A DNA stretch of 40,676 nucleotides from Flavobacterium sp. (GCF_025352015.1 NZ_JANXUG010000011.1:1-40676), one strand, 5' to 3'; shown: positions 24,296 through 33,620, counted from the stretch's first letter. Notes: generated by a model from the letters alone, not told the origin. Numbers and translations: made by a program.

Positions 24296-25336
24296 ATGAA
24301 ATTCTCTAATTCTCTAATTCAATGGTATTTACAAAACAAACGTGATTTACCATGGCGAGAAACAACAAATCCGTTCATCATTTGGCTTTCAGAAATCATT
24401 TTACAACAAACACGCGTTGCGCAAGGATTGCCCTATTTTGTTCGTTTTACTGCAGCATTCCCTACGGTTTTTGATTTGGCAAATGCCGATGAAGAAGAAG
24501 TTTTAAAATTATGGCAAGGATTAGGATATTATACTAGAGCAAGAAATTTGCACAAAACAGCCAAGCAAATTGCCTTTGAATATCAAGGAGAATTTCCAAA
24601 AAATTACACCGAATTATTGAAGCTAAAAGGTATCGGAAAATATACTGCCGCCGCAATTGCTTCCTTTGCTTACCGTGAAAATGTTCCTGTTGTTGACGGA
24701 AATGTTTTTCGAGTTTTGTCTCGTTATTTTGATATCGAAACGGATATTACATCAACTGATGGCCAAAATGAATTTAGGCAATTAGCAATGCAATTATTGC
24801 CAAAAGGAAATGCAAATATATTCAATCAGGCCATAATGGAGTTTGGTGCATTGCAATGTGTTCCAAAAAATCCCAATTGCACCATTTGTGTTTTTAATGA
24901 CAGTTGCCTAGCATTGCAAAAGAAAAAAGTAGCACAACTTCCTGTAAAAATTAAGAAGCTAAAAGTAACTCGTCGGTATTTTAATTATTTGGTTTTTACA
25001 GACGAAAAGAATCATACCATTATTAGCAAAAAAACAGCCAAAGGAATTTGGCAAAATTTATACGAGTTTCCATTATTGGAAACAGAAAACGAAGAACCAG
25101 ATGAAACTATTTTTAAATTAATTCAAAATCAAAATTTTGTTACAAATGAAATCGCAGAATTGCAATTACATAATCACCAAATAATTACACACAAATTGTC
25201 CCATCAACATTTGAAGATAAAATTTTGGAAAATTATAGTAAAAGGAATTATCAAAAATGGAATTGATTGGGAATCAGTCAAAAAAATGCCTTTCCCAATA
25301 GTTGTTTATAATTTTATTGAAAAAGAATGTATTTAG
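24296..25336 (+). CDS. mutY: A/G-specific adenine DNA glycosylase
   Basis: Removes adenine mispaired with 8-oxoguanine or guanine in base-excision repair. The catalytic Glu is in LSEIILQQTRV near residue 32. The helix-hairpin-helix LLKLKGIGKYTAAAIASFAY precedes the catalytic Asp in VPVVDGNVFRVLSRY. The 4Fe-4S loop has the spacing Cys-x6-Cys-x2-Cys-x5-Cys (CVPKNPNCTICVFNDSC). The C-terminal 120 residues correspond to the NUDIX-like 8-oxoG recognition domain. 346 residues is normal. ssb follows 45 bp later with its own -7 box, and the gld genes after that. Confidence 0.95.
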   Translation: MKFSNSLIQWYLQNKRDLPWRETTNPFIIWLSEIILQQTRVAQGLPYFVRFTAAFPTVFDLANADEEEVLKLWQGLGYYTRARNLHKTAKQIAFEYQGEFPKNYTELLKLKGIGKYTAAAIASFAYRENVPVVDGNVFRVLSRYFDIETDITSTDGQNEFRQLAMQLLPKGNANIFNQAIMEFGALQCVPKNPNCTICVFNDSCLALQKKKVAQLPVKIKKLKVTRRYFNYLVFTDEKNHTIISKKTAKGIWQNLYEFPLLETENEEPDETIFKLIQNQNFVTNEIAELQLHNHQIITHKLSHQHLKIKFWKIIVKGIIKNGIDWESVKKMPFPIVVYNFIEKECI

Positions 25337-25351
25337 ATTTCAAAAAAGTAG

Positions 25352-25359
25352 TAAATTTG
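25352..25359 (+). promoter_or_regulatory. -7 element of ssb (TAAATTTG)
   Basis: Matches TAnnTTTG and ends 22 nt before the ssb ATG. No -33 TTG was seen at standard spacing, so read-through from mutY may also contribute. Confidence 0.55.
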
Positions 25360-25381
25360 AAAGTAACAAACTGTTGAAAAA

Positions 25382-25819
25382 ATGAACGGTACACTCAATA
25401 AAGTTATGTTAATAGGTCATCTCGGTGATGATATTAAAATGCATTATTTCGATGGAGGAAATTGCATTGGACGATTTCCTTTGGCAACGAACGAAGTGTA
25501 TATTAACAAGCAGACCAACGAAAAAATTGCATCTACTGAATGGCATAACTTAGTGGTAAGAAATAAAGCCGCTGAAATCTGCGAAAAATATTTATCAAAA
25601 GGAGACAAAATATTTGTTGAAGGCAGAATAAAATCACGTCAATGGCAAGCAGAAGACGGTTCTACAAAATACACAACCGAAATTCAAGTAACCGAATTTA
25701 CTTTTTTGACAACTAAAAAAGAAGTTGACGGAATGAAATCAGCAACACATCCCGAATCAAAAAACACAACTTATGAAGCTCCAAATCCAGTAGCTCCAGA
25801 AAACGATTTGCCGTTTTAA
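25382..25819 (+). CDS. ssb: Single-stranded DNA-binding protein
   Basis: 145 residues. An OB-fold occupies about residues 1-107 (LNKVMLIGHLGDDIKMHYFD, then EWHNLVVRNKAAEICEKYLS and KGDKIFVEGRIKSRQW). After a short disordered linker it ends in the acidic tip PENDLPF, which recruits replication and repair partners. It coats ssDNA during replication, recombination and repair. Flanked by mutY and gldE, so transcription may be shared with DNA repair and gliding genes. Confidence 0.94.
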   Translation: MNGTLNKVMLIGHLGDDIKMHYFDGGNCIGRFPLATNEVYINKQTNEKIASTEWHNLVVRNKAAEICEKYLSKGDKIFVEGRIKSRQWQAEDGSTKYTTEIQVTEFTFLTTKKEVDGMKSATHPESKNTTYEAPNPVAPENDLPF

Positions 25820-25844
25820 TATTGTTTAACTAACCCTCTTTCTA

Positions 25845-27140
25845 TTGGACTTTGTGCCCAGCCTGAATTTTTTTAAGTGTATTGATACCCATTTGCTTTT
25901 TGGTTGCATAGCTATTGTTTTTTTATTATTTTGTTCTGCTATGGTTTCAGCGGCAGAAGTAGCACTTTTTTCGCTTTCGCAAAAAGACATCAATACATTA
26001 ACCGAAGAAGATTCATCAAAAGCCAACATAATTTCAAAATTACTTCAACGTCCCAAAAAATTGTTAGCCACTATATTGGTAGCTAATAATTTTAGTCATA
26101 TAGGAGTTGTGATTATTTTTTCGTTTGTTGGAAACTCTCTCTTTTCGGCGCTACAATCACCTCTCCTGAAGTTTATATTGGAAGTTTTATTGGTAACATT
26201 TTTGATTCTTTTATTTGGTGAAGTATTGCCAAAAATTTACGCCAGCAGAAACAATATCAAGTTTTCAAAGTTTATAGCCAGTCCAATGGCACTTTTAGAT
26301 AAATTGCTTTCACCAATTAGTTTACCCATGAGAGCCATGACCGTTTTTTTGCATGAAAAATTAGGAATGCAAAAATCAAATATCTCTGTTAATCAATTGT
26401 CACAAGCTTTAGAAATGACTTCTATAGATGACACCACTTCTGATGAACAAAAAATTTTGGAAGGCATTGTTTCCTTTGGCAATACTGACACCAAGCAAGT
26501 CATGAGTCCAAGAATTGATGTTTTTGCATTAGATATAGAGGAAACATTTGCAGAAATATATCCAAAAATTGTCGACAAAGGCTACTCTAGAATTCCAGTT
26601 TATAAAGAAAGCATCGATCATATTGAAGGTATTTTGTTTATCAAAGATTTAATTCCGCATATCCATAAAAAAGAATTTGATTGGAATAAGCTCATCAAAA
26701 CCCCGTTTTTTGTTCCAGAAAACAAGAAATTAGACGATTTGCTGAAAGATTTTCAGCGACTAAAAAGTCATTTGGCCGTTGTGGTTGATGAATATGGTGG
26801 GACTTCTGGATTGGTATCTCTTGAAGACGTTATAGAAGAAATTGTTGGCGATATTTCGGATGAGTTTGATGACGAAAGCTTAAATTTCTCACAAATAGAT
26901 GATAAAAATTTTCTTTTTGAAGGCAAGATAAATTTAAAGGATTTTTACAGAATTGTTGATGTAAACGAAGATGCTTTTGAAAGTAGTAAAGGAGAAGCCG
27001 AAACATTAGCAGGGTTTATATTAGAAATTTTAGGAAATTTTCCTAAAAAGGGACAAAAAATTCATTTCTCAACGGTACATTTTATCATAGAATCAGTTGA
27101 TAAAAAAAGAATAAAACAATTAAAAGTAATGCTTGAATAA
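25845..27140 (+). CDS. gldE: Gliding motility-associated protein GldE (CNNM/CBS-domain membrane protein)
   Basis: 431 residues. N-terminal DUF21-type membrane region with three to four hydrophobic segments (about 17-37, 84-104, 105-125), then two CBS domains (around MSPRIDVFALDIEETF and VVDEYGGTSGLVSLEDVIEE), and a C-terminal CorC/HlyC-type domain. GldE supports GldD in gliding and type IX secretion in Flavobacterium. I accept the TTG start at 25845, because the first in-frame ATG lies at the end of the first membrane helix and would destroy it; the MDFVPSL beginning also fits. gldD follows after 26 bp. Confidence 0.92.
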   Translation: MDFVPSLNFFKCIDTHLLFGCIAIVFLLFCSAMVSAAEVALFSLSQKDINTLTEEDSSKANIISKLLQRPKKLLATILVANNFSHIGVVIIFSFVGNSLFSALQSPLLKFILEVLLVTFLILLFGEVLPKIYASRNNIKFSKFIASPMALLDKLLSPISLPMRAMTVFLHEKLGMQKSNISVNQLSQALEMTSIDDTTSDEQKILEGIVSFGNTDTKQVMSPRIDVFALDIEETFAEIYPKIVDKGYSRIPVYKESIDHIEGILFIKDLIPHIHKKEFDWNKLIKTPFFVPENKKLDDLLKDFQRLKSHLAVVVDEYGGTSGLVSLEDVIEEIVGDISDEFDDESLNFSQIDDKNFLFEGKINLKDFYRIVDVNEDAFESSKGEAETLAGFILEILGNFPKKGQKIHFSTVHFIIESVDKKRIKQLKVMLE

Positions 27141-27166
27141 TGTCAAAGACTTAAAAATATCTAACA

Positions 27167-27730
27167 ATGTTAAAAAAATTAATTTTAGTTTTTGCTTTCT
27201 TTTTTCTTTTGTTTTCTGCCATAAGTTGTAAAAACGACGCGGTGCCAAAACCTGCAAGTCAACTACGATTGGATTATCCCATTGCAAAATACGCTCGGTT
27301 CAGCAATCATTGTCCGTTTGAATTTGAAATGAATGAAGAAGCCGTTATCAAAGAAGATAAAAATTGTGGTTTCTCTATCCAATACCCAAAAATGAAGGCT
27401 ACCATTTATTTGACCTATAAAAAGGTTGATGGGAATCTAAAAGATTTGTTGAAAGACGCCCAAAAATTAACGTATGAGCATGTTATAAAAGCAGACGATA
27501 TTTTGGAACAACCTTATTTAAATCCCAATAAAAAAGTATACGGAATGTTTTATCGGGTTGACGGAAATGCAGCTACAAATTCACTTTTTTATGCTACTGA
27601 TAGTATTAAACATTTTGTAACAGGTTCTATTTATTTTTATGCCAAGCCCAATTTTGATTCTATTATGCCAGGAGCAAGCTATGTCAAAAATGATATGCAA
27701 CGGTTGTTAGAAACACTCCAATGGAAATAA
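27167..27730 (+). CDS. gldD: Gliding motility lipoprotein GldD
   Basis: 187 residues. A lipoprotein signal ending SAISC (Cys at residue 21) is followed by the family-typical PKPASQLRLDYPIAKYARFS and CPFEFEMNEEA near the N-terminus, and later YRVDGNAATNSLFYATDS. GldD is required for gliding in Flavobacterium and is linked to the type IX secretion machinery in the cell envelope. Downstream of gldE in the conserved order, convergent with the HMA lipoprotein gene. Confidence 0.93.
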   Translation: MLKKLILVFAFFFLLFSAISCKNDAVPKPASQLRLDYPIAKYARFSNHCPFEFEMNEEAVIKEDKNCGFSIQYPKMKATIYLTYKKVDGNLKDLLKDAQKLTYEHVIKADDILEQPYLNPNKKVYGMFYRVDGNAATNSLFYATDSIKHFVTGSIYFYAKPNFDSIMPGASYVKNDMQRLLETLQWK

Positions 27731-27757
27731 AAGAAAGTTTAGTAAATTTAATTAAAA

Positions 27758-28147
27758 TTACACTTTCTCTTTTGATTTCATTTCAGAAACTTTGTAGGTT
27801 TCGCCATCACCAGTGCTTTCAACAGCTTTGGTTATTTTTTCGGGAGTTAATACTGCTGCGTCAAAAACAACAGTAGCTTTTTTTTTATCAAAATCTACAG
27901 TAGCTTTTTGAACGCCTCCCATTTTTGCTAATTTAGTTTCAATGGTCTTTGCACAACCAATAGCACAAGTCATCCCATCAATTTTGAAACTTGCTGTTTC
28001 TGGTTTTGCAACCACAGATGATTCTTTTTTTGATATTGAAGTAGCTTCTGATGAAGTTCCTAAAGCAGGTTTGCTTGTCGCATTTTTACAACTTAACAGC
28101 ACTATTGAGGCAAGCCCAAAAGTTACTATTGATTTGGTGAAATTCAT
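27758..28147 (-). CDS. Heavy-metal-associated (HMA) domain lipoprotein
   Basis: 129 residues. Lipoprotein signal with Cys at residue 20 (VLLSCKN), a Ser/Thr/Lys linker to about residue 52, then a ferredoxin-like HMA domain with the metal loop KIDGMTCAIGCAKTIE. The two Cys are separated by three residues (CxxxC), not the two of classical copper chaperones. The domain continues VQKATVDFDKKKATVVFD as in CopZ/MerP-type proteins. It probably binds copper or another soft metal at the membrane. Divergent from the EamA transporter gene; no metal pump is nearby. Confidence 0.85.
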   Translation of the reverse strand: MNFTKSIVTFGLASIVLLSCKNATSKPALGTSSEATSISKKESSVVAKPETASFKIDGMTCAIGCAKTIETKLAKMGGVQKATVDFDKKKATVVFDAAVLTPEKITKAVESTGDGETYKVSEMKSKEKV

Positions 28148-28262
28148 AATTATATGTTTTTAGTGTTTGTTGTATTTGGATACGCTAATAAAAGCAAAAT
28201 AATGAAAAATAAAAGTGATAATTCTTAAAATAATTACAAAATTTGAGGTCTTTAAAACAAAT

Positions 28263-29129
28263 ATGAAATCACAGACTTTAAAATGGGTTATTCTAATAGC
28301 ACTTGCTCTAATTTGGGGTAGTTCTTTTATACTAATAAAAAAAGGATTAGTTGGTTTAAGTCCCTTTCAGTTGGGTTCTTTGCGAATTATATTTTGCGCC
28401 ATTTTTCTTTTAATAATTGGTTTCAGAAGTTTAACAGCGATTGCGCAACATCAATGGAAATATATAGCTTTGACGTCCATGTTTGGCACTTTTATTCCAG
28501 CCTATCTTTTTGCTATTGCGGAAACCAAAGTGAGCAGTTCTATTTGTTCTATCTTAAATTCGTTAACGCCTTTAAATACACTTATTTTAGGGTCTATTAT
28601 TTTTGGACTAAATTTTAAACGAAGTCAATTCATGGGAGTTTTGACAGGTTTGATTGGCACAGCTATCTTAATCTTTAATGGCAATAAATTGGAAGGAACC
28701 GAAAATTATTATTACTCAATTTTGGTGTTAATTGCTACTGTTTGTTACGCAATAAATGTGAATTTAATAAAGAAATACCTATCGGATGTGAAACCTTTGA
28801 GTATCACTACAGGGAATTTTACTGTTATGCTTATTCCAGCTATTTTAATTTTGTGTTTTACTGATTTTTCCAGTACAATAAATTTACCAGCCACACACCA
28901 TGCAATGTTTTTTGTAATGATTCTGGGAATAGTGGGAACAGGAGTGGCGAATGTTATTTTTTATAAACTGATTCAGATTTCATCCCCCGTATTTGCATCA
29001 TCGGTTACCTATTTAATCCCGATTGTTGCTTTTATGTGGGGAGTTTTAGATAATGAAATGTTAACGTCACTACAATTTTTTGGAGCTTTTATTATTTTGA
29101 TAGGAGTGTACCTTGCGAACAAGAAATAA
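28263..29129 (+). CDS. EamA/DMT-family transporter
   Basis: 288 residues from ATG 28263; the earlier GTG at 28215 would add a charged tail before the first helix. About ten hydrophobic helices in two EamA repeats. The first repeat opens with WVILIALALIWGSSFILIKK, the hallmark of the family, and has the PFQLGSLRIIFCAIFLL helix; the second repeat starts near YYYSILVLIATVCYAINV. Such proteins export metabolites or amino acids; the substrate cannot be predicted. A bidirectional hairpin follows, separating it from the convergent M16 peptidase gene. Confidence 0.9.
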   Translation: MKSQTLKWVILIALALIWGSSFILIKKGLVGLSPFQLGSLRIIFCAIFLLIIGFRSLTAIAQHQWKYIALTSMFGTFIPAYLFAIAETKVSSSICSILNSLTPLNTLILGSIIFGLNFKRSQFMGVLTGLIGTAILIFNGNKLEGTENYYYSILVLIATVCYAINVNLIKKYLSDVKPLSITTGNFTVMLIPAILILCFTDFSSTINLPATHHAMFFVMILGIVGTGVANVIFYKLIQISSPVFASSVTYLIPIVAFMWGVLDNEMLTSLQFFGAFIILIGVYLANKK

Positions 29130-29134
29130 AAAAA

Positions 29135-29161
29135 ACCGTCTCTAAAAATGGAAGAGACGGT
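29135..29161. terminator. Terminator between EamA and M16 genes
   Basis: ACCGTCTCT and AGAGACGGT pair across a 9-nt loop. The A-run on its left gives the minus strand a good T-run, so it mainly ends the M16 operon; it may also stop the EamA transcript. Confidence 0.8.
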
Positions 29162-29189
29162 CTTAAAATATTCAATAATTTAAGTTCTA

Positions 29190-31241
29190 TTATAGGAAGT
29201 CAGCATCCGAAACACCTTCGTTTACTTTTACATCTGACATTTTGATATCAAGCTCAAAACCTACATTCATTATTGTATTAAAAGGGAATTTAACGCCTTT
29301 TACATCTCTATAATCATTAAAGTTGGTAACTCTCGTAGTTTTTTGTCCGCCTTTTTCTTCTGTAATTGCTTCAGCAGTTTTTAAGCCAGATTTTACGTCA
29401 AAATAGAAAGTGGTACTACCATCAACAACAGTATAGGCATCAGAACCATTAATTGGCTCTATTCCTGTAGCAATAACTCCAGTTTTTGTACTTAATAATG
29501 TTTCATTAAACAGAATAGCGTTTTCTCTCATTTTCTTTAAATCATCACCTTCCATCACTTTTTTCTGACCTTGTTGCATCATGTAAGCTGTATTGCCGTT
29601 TACCACTTGCTTCATAATAGATCCCATTCCTTCCATCGACAGTTCTACCATCATTCTTCCTTTTGAATCTGTTTTCGAATTATAGGATAATGGCATTGGC
29701 GCTTGAGGAATTTTAGTAGAACCAATGTAGGCTACAGATTTTACCGCTTTTACCGCTTTATCACCACCAATTGCTTTTACGTAATTGTCAACTATTGTTT
29801 TTACAGTAACTCCAGCGGGTATAGTTTTTTTCATGGCTGGCTTCTCTGTAGGATTTCCAAATTTATCAAAGTAAAACATTGGAATTTTTAGTTTTTCTAA
29901 TCCAGCGATAACTTCTGAACCTTTTCCGGTAACTACTATACGAATGTTGTCAGCCAAAAAATATTTGTTGGCTACCCTCATAATATCATCTGGTGTAACC
30001 GCATTTATATTTTTAATATAATTTTCGTAAAAGTCTGCAGGTAAACTTTCTGTCTCAATATTCAAAGCATAACGAGCAACGGTAGCTGGTTTTTCAACTT
30101 GCATTACAAAACGACCAATGTAACCAGCTTTTACACTATTTAGCATTTCATCGGTTACTTTTTCTGTTCTTATCTTGTTTAATTCTTTTAATGATTGAAT
30201 TACAGAACTATCTGTAACGGCGTTTCTTACTTGAGCATTAGCCTTAAATTTGCTGTACATGTTTTTGTCAAACCCAATGCTAGAGCGTGCGCCATAGGTC
30301 CAGCCGTGTTTTTCTCTCAAGTTCATGTTTAAATAACTGTTAAAATCACCACCATACACTTGATTTGCTAAAATCACAGGAAAAAAATCCGCATCTGACA
30401 TTTTTAAGTTTACGGTGTTTATCAACGAAATTTCAGATTGAACCGCATTTGGCATATCCACAAAATTGATTTGAGTATACTGCACATTGCTAGGATTTGA
30501 ATACGTTAATCTTGGAGCAGTTGCTTTTAACCAGGGACTAAATAGTTTTTCTACCATTTTTTTCACCTCTTTGGTTTTAACATCACCGACGATTACTAAA
30601 TAAGCATGTTCCGGAACGAAATAAGTTTTGTAGTTGTTTATTACATCAGCAAGCGAAACATTATTGATGGTTTCTTCGGATAGATATTCACCAGAAGGAT
30701 GGTTTTTACCATAAGCTAAAACATTTTCAACTCTTCCTGCCACTACAGAAACATTTTTTTCTTGAGTTTTTAATCCTTCAATTAATTTTTCTTTGTCTTT
30801 ATCAAATTCTTTTTGAGTGAAGTTAGGACTTAAGGCTCCTTCTGCCATTAATTCTAAAATTCTACCTGAATATTTTGACAATCCGTTGGCAGAAGCACCA
30901 GAGGAAAAGAAATTAATATCGGCTCCAAGAAAATCAATTTCCTCGTTAAAAGCATCTTTCGAAGTTTTTGTAGAACCGTTTCCAATTAAACTGCCTGTCA
31001 ATTCATCGATTCCTTTTTTGTTTCCTTCTGCATAAGGTGCATTGTCTATAGTTAAACTGAAAGAAACTCTTGGAAGTTTGTGGTTTTCAACAACTAAAAC
31101 TTTTAATCCGTTTGGTAACGAAAAAGTTTCAGGTTTTTTGATATTGATACTTGGTGATGGACCAGATTTTGGTTGTTTTCTGTCTTGTGCTTGCATAATG
31201 ATAGTTAAAAACAAGCTTGATAATACGATTATTTTTTTCAT
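29190..31241 (-). CDS. M16 family peptidase-like protein lacking the zinc motif, with C-terminal LolA-like extension
   Basis: 683 residues with signal peptide (IMQAQ|D). Residues 30-450 are two M16 domains. Where active members carry HxxEH this protein reads GIDELTGSLIG, so it is not a zinc peptidase itself. It keeps the Arg/Tyr substrate-binding pair in NLREKHGWTYGARS. The final 200 residues (from about VDNYVKAIGGDKAVKAVKS) form a beta-rich lipoprotein-carrier-like domain. It follows the HxxEH-containing partner by 11 bp, matching two-chain M16B systems where one subunit gives zinc and the other completes the site. Periplasmic or envelope location is expected. Confidence 0.87.
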   Translation of the reverse strand: MKKIIVLSSLFLTIIMQAQDRKQPKSGPSPSINIKKPETFSLPNGLKVLVVENHKLPRVSFSLTIDNAPYAEGNKKGIDELTGSLIGNGSTKTSKDAFNEEIDFLGADINFFSSGASANGLSKYSGRILELMAEGALSPNFTQKEFDKDKEKLIEGLKTQEKNVSVVAGRVENVLAYGKNHPSGEYLSEETINNVSLADVINNYKTYFVPEHAYLVIVGDVKTKEVKKMVEKLFSPWLKATAPRLTYSNPSNVQYTQINFVDMPNAVQSEISLINTVNLKMSDADFFPVILANQVYGGDFNSYLNMNLREKHGWTYGARSSIGFDKNMYSKFKANAQVRNAVTDSSVIQSLKELNKIRTEKVTDEMLNSVKAGYIGRFVMQVEKPATVARYALNIETESLPADFYENYIKNINAVTPDDIMRVANKYFLADNIRIVVTGKGSEVIAGLEKLKIPMFYFDKFGNPTEKPAMKKTIPAGVTVKTIVDNYVKAIGGDKAVKAVKSVAYIGSTKIPQAPMPLSYNSKTDSKGRMMVELSMEGMGSIMKQVVNGNTAYMMQQGQKKVMEGDDLKKMRENAILFNETLLSTKTGVIATGIEPINGSDAYTVVDGSTTFYFDVKSGLKTAEAITEEKGGQKTTRVTNFNDYRDVKGVKFPFNTIMNVGFELDIKMSDVKVNEGVSDADFL

Positions 31242-31252
31242 TTTAAGTAAAT

Positions 31253-32581
31253 TTATTTATTGTCAGCTTTGTCTTTTGCAGGAATATAATCCAAAATCAA
31301 ACGTTGATTGGGATTCAAATATTTTTTAGCTGCAGTTCTCATTTCTTCGCGAGTTACAGAGCGTAGGATGTCGATGTCAGTATTAATCAAATTAACATTA
31401 CCATATAATAAGTAGTAAGTGGCTAAATTTTCTGCAACTCCTTCAATGCTGGCATTACTGTCTACATAATTGCTTTCGTTGATATTTTGCAATTTTTGAA
31501 AATCTTTTTCCGAGATTAAATCCGTTTGTAATTTCACAATTTCTTCATCAATTTCTCTAATCAAATCTTTAGAAGTAAATTCACCTTGGGGCATTCCGTA
31601 CAGAATATATTGTCCGTAATCTTCTTGTGCATAATTGAAAGCTCCAATTTGCAGAGCCATCTTCTTATCGTCAACAATTTTTTTGTATAATTTAGAACTT
31701 TTACCATTGCTTAAGTAAGTAGAAATCATATCTAAAACTCTTGCATCACGAGTTTTCATAGACGGAATTCTGTAAGCAGCCACTACCATTGGTTTTTGAA
31801 TGTTTGAATCCTCATAAGTAGCATGAATTGTTTCGGTTATTGGTGCTTCTACAAAAGTTTGTTTTTTTAATTCTACCCCTCTTGGAATTGGACCAAAATA
31901 TTTTTCAACCCAAGCTTTAGTTTGAGCCACATCAATTTGTCCGGCAACAACTAAAACAGCATTGTTAGGCGAATAAAACTTTTTGTTAAAGGCTTGAAAT
32001 TCCTCTAGTTTTGCAGCATCAAGATGTGCCATTGAACCAATAGTTGCCCAACGATAAGGATGAACTTTGAACATGTTTTTCTTAACTTCGGCAATTAGGC
32101 TACCGTAAGGAGCATTGTCTACACGAAGCCTTTTTTCTTCTTTTACTACTTCGTTTTGTGTGTCAACACCAATTTGGTTGATTACTGGGTGCATTAACCT
32201 TTCTGATTCCATCCACAAACCTAGTTCGGTATTGTTAGACGGGAAAACTTCAAAATAATACGTTCTGTCTTCAGAGGTATTGGCGTTATTAGTCCCTCCG
32301 TTAGAAGTTACTGTTTTCATCCATTCTCCTCTTTTAATGTTTTCTGTTCCCTCAAACAATAAATGTTCAAAAAAGTGTGCAAATCCAGTTCTGTCTGGTT
32401 GTTCATCTTTTGAACCTACGTGATACATTACCGAGGTGATTACAACCGGGGCAGATGGGTCGTTGTGTAAAATTACGTGAAGACCATTTGCTAAATCGTA
32501 CTCCTCAAAAGCGACCTTTTGGGCATGAGCTGTTCCTCCAAGCATAAGCATTGAACTTAAAGCGATTAGTGATTTTTTCAT
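31253..32581 (-). CDS. M16 family zinc metallopeptidase (active subunit)
   Basis: 442 residues. Signal peptide ending AHAQ. The inverted zinc motif HFFEH is in TGFAHFFEHLLFEGT, with the third ligand Glu in NEVVKEEKRLR about 75 residues on. A second M16 domain follows (YSPNNAVLVVAGQIDVAQTK region). It degrades peptides in the periplasm or envelope. It is the first gene of the two-gene unit with the zinc-less partner; a -7 box at 32642-32649 could be its promoter. Confidence 0.92.
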   Translation of the reverse strand: MKKSLIALSSMLMLGGTAHAQKVAFEEYDLANGLHVILHNDPSAPVVITSVMYHVGSKDEQPDRTGFAHFFEHLLFEGTENIKRGEWMKTVTSNGGTNNANTSEDRTYYFEVFPSNNTELGLWMESERLMHPVINQIGVDTQNEVVKEEKRLRVDNAPYGSLIAEVKKNMFKVHPYRWATIGSMAHLDAAKLEEFQAFNKKFYSPNNAVLVVAGQIDVAQTKAWVEKYFGPIPRGVELKKQTFVEAPITETIHATYEDSNIQKPMVVAAYRIPSMKTRDARVLDMISTYLSNGKSSKLYKKIVDDKKMALQIGAFNYAQEDYGQYILYGMPQGEFTSKDLIREIDEEIVKLQTDLISEKDFQKLQNINESNYVDSNASIEGVAENLATYYLLYGNVNLINTDIDILRSVTREEMRTAAKKYLNPNQRLILDYIPAKDKADNK

Positions 32582-32641
32582 ATAAAAGTGTAATTTTTGT
32601 TGATTGCCTAATTAGTAAGCTTGGATTAAATTTTGTTACAT

Positions 32642-32649
32642 CAAAAATA
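32642..32649 (-). promoter_or_regulatory. -7 element of the M16 operon (TATTTTTG)
   Basis: On the minus strand TATTTTTG fits TAnnTTTG, about 60 nt upstream of the M16 start codon. No -33 TTG at the standard spacing. Confidence 0.45.
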
Positions 32650-32741
32650 CTTTTTTTTATTTAATTTCTTAATAATTCGAACATTTTATAAAAACTCTAA
32701 TATTCTTGGCATAACTACCTTGAATTTTTTTAGAGATAGTG

Positions 32742-32771
32742 TTGTGTGTGAAATAAATAATAGTATATTTG
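32742..32771 (+). promoter_or_regulatory. Full Bacteroidota promoter of rplU-rpmA
   Basis: TTG at 32742-32744, a 19-nt spacer, and TATATTTG at 32764-32771, all matching consensus. The leader to rplU would be about 25-30 nt, too short for a typical ribosomal-protein autoregulatory RNA structure. Confidence 0.85.
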
Positions 32772-32803
32772 CACACTCAAAAAATTAACTAAACAATATT
32801 TTT

Positions 32804-33250
32804 ATGTATGCAATCGTAGAGATAGCAGGGCAACAGTTCAAAGTAAGCAAAGACTTAAAGGTTTATGTTCACCGTTTGGCTAATGAAGAAGGTTCAAAAG
32901 TTTCTTTTGATAAAGTTCTTTTATTAGACGACAATGGTAGCATTACTTTAGGCGCCCCAGCTATAGAAGGTGCTTCAATAGAAGCCAAAGTGTTATCACA
33001 CTTAAAAGGAGATAAAGTAATCGTTTTCAAAAAGAAAAGAAGAAAAGGTTACAAGAAAAGAAACGGTCACAGACAGTATCTTACTCAAATTGTAATCGAG
33101 AATATATCTACAGCAGTGGTTCAAAAAGCCACTAAAGCTGAAAAAGCAGCTACAGTAAATGAAGATGCAACAGAGCAAAAAGCACCAAAAGTACCCAAGG
33201 CTAAAAAAGCTGATGTAGCTGTAGAAACTGCAACAGAAGAAAATAATTAA
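32804..33250 (+). CDS. rplU: 50S ribosomal protein L21
   Basis: 148 residues. The conserved domain is residues 1-103, opening MYAIVEIAGQQFKVS and including the basic loop FKKKRRKGYKKRNGHRQ that contacts 23S rRNA. About 45 extra residues rich in Ala, Lys, Glu and Val follow, absent from the E. coli protein but common in Bacteroidota. rpmA comes 19 bp later in the near-universal L21-L27 order. Driven by a consensus promoter. Confidence 0.97.
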   Translation: MYAIVEIAGQQFKVSKDLKVYVHRLANEEGSKVSFDKVLLLDDNGSITLGAPAIEGASIEAKVLSHLKGDKVIVFKKKRRKGYKKRNGHRQYLTQIVIENISTAVVQKATKAEKAATVNEDATEQKAPKVPKAKKADVAVETATEENN

Positions 33251-33269
33251 TTTTTAAAACATATACGTC

Positions 33270-33530
33270 ATGGCTCACAAGAAAGGTGTCGGTAGTTCCA
33301 AGAATGGTAGAGAATCAGAATCAAAACGTTTAGGCGTTAAGATTTATGGAGGTCAAGCAGCTATTGCTGGGAACATCATTGTTAGACAAAGAGGTTCAAA
33401 ACACAATCCAGGTGCAAATGTTTACATGGGAAAAGATCATACTTTACATGCAAGAGTTGCTGGAGTAGTAAAATTTCAGAAAAAAGCCGATAACAAATCG
33501 TTTGTTTCTGTTATCCCGTTTGAAGCATAA
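33270..33530 (+). CDS. rpmA: 50S ribosomal protein L27
   Basis: 86 residues. The N-terminus [20 protein letters not shown] reaches the peptidyl-transferase centre in the assembled ribosome; it is in the directly mature form, without the cleaved extension seen in Firmicutes. The [20 protein letters not shown] and [14 protein letters not shown] segments are classic. Ends in a strong terminator at 33553. Confidence 0.97.
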   Translation: MAHKKGVGSSKNGRESESKRLGVKIYGGQAAIAGNIIVRQRGSKHNPGANVYMGKDHTLHARVAGVVKFQKKADNKSFVSVIPFEA

Positions 33531-33552
33531 CACTTCTTTTTATTAGTATATA

Positions 33553-33584
33553 AAACCCGTTCATTTTTATGAACGGGTTTTTTT
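33553..33584 (+). terminator. Terminator of rplU-rpmA
   Basis: AAACCCGTTCAT and ATGAACGGGTTT pair perfectly across TTTT and run into T-residues. Confidence 0.93.
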
Positions 33585-33620
33585 GTGCATAATTTTGCCT
33601 AAAGAAAATCTAAAAACAAA

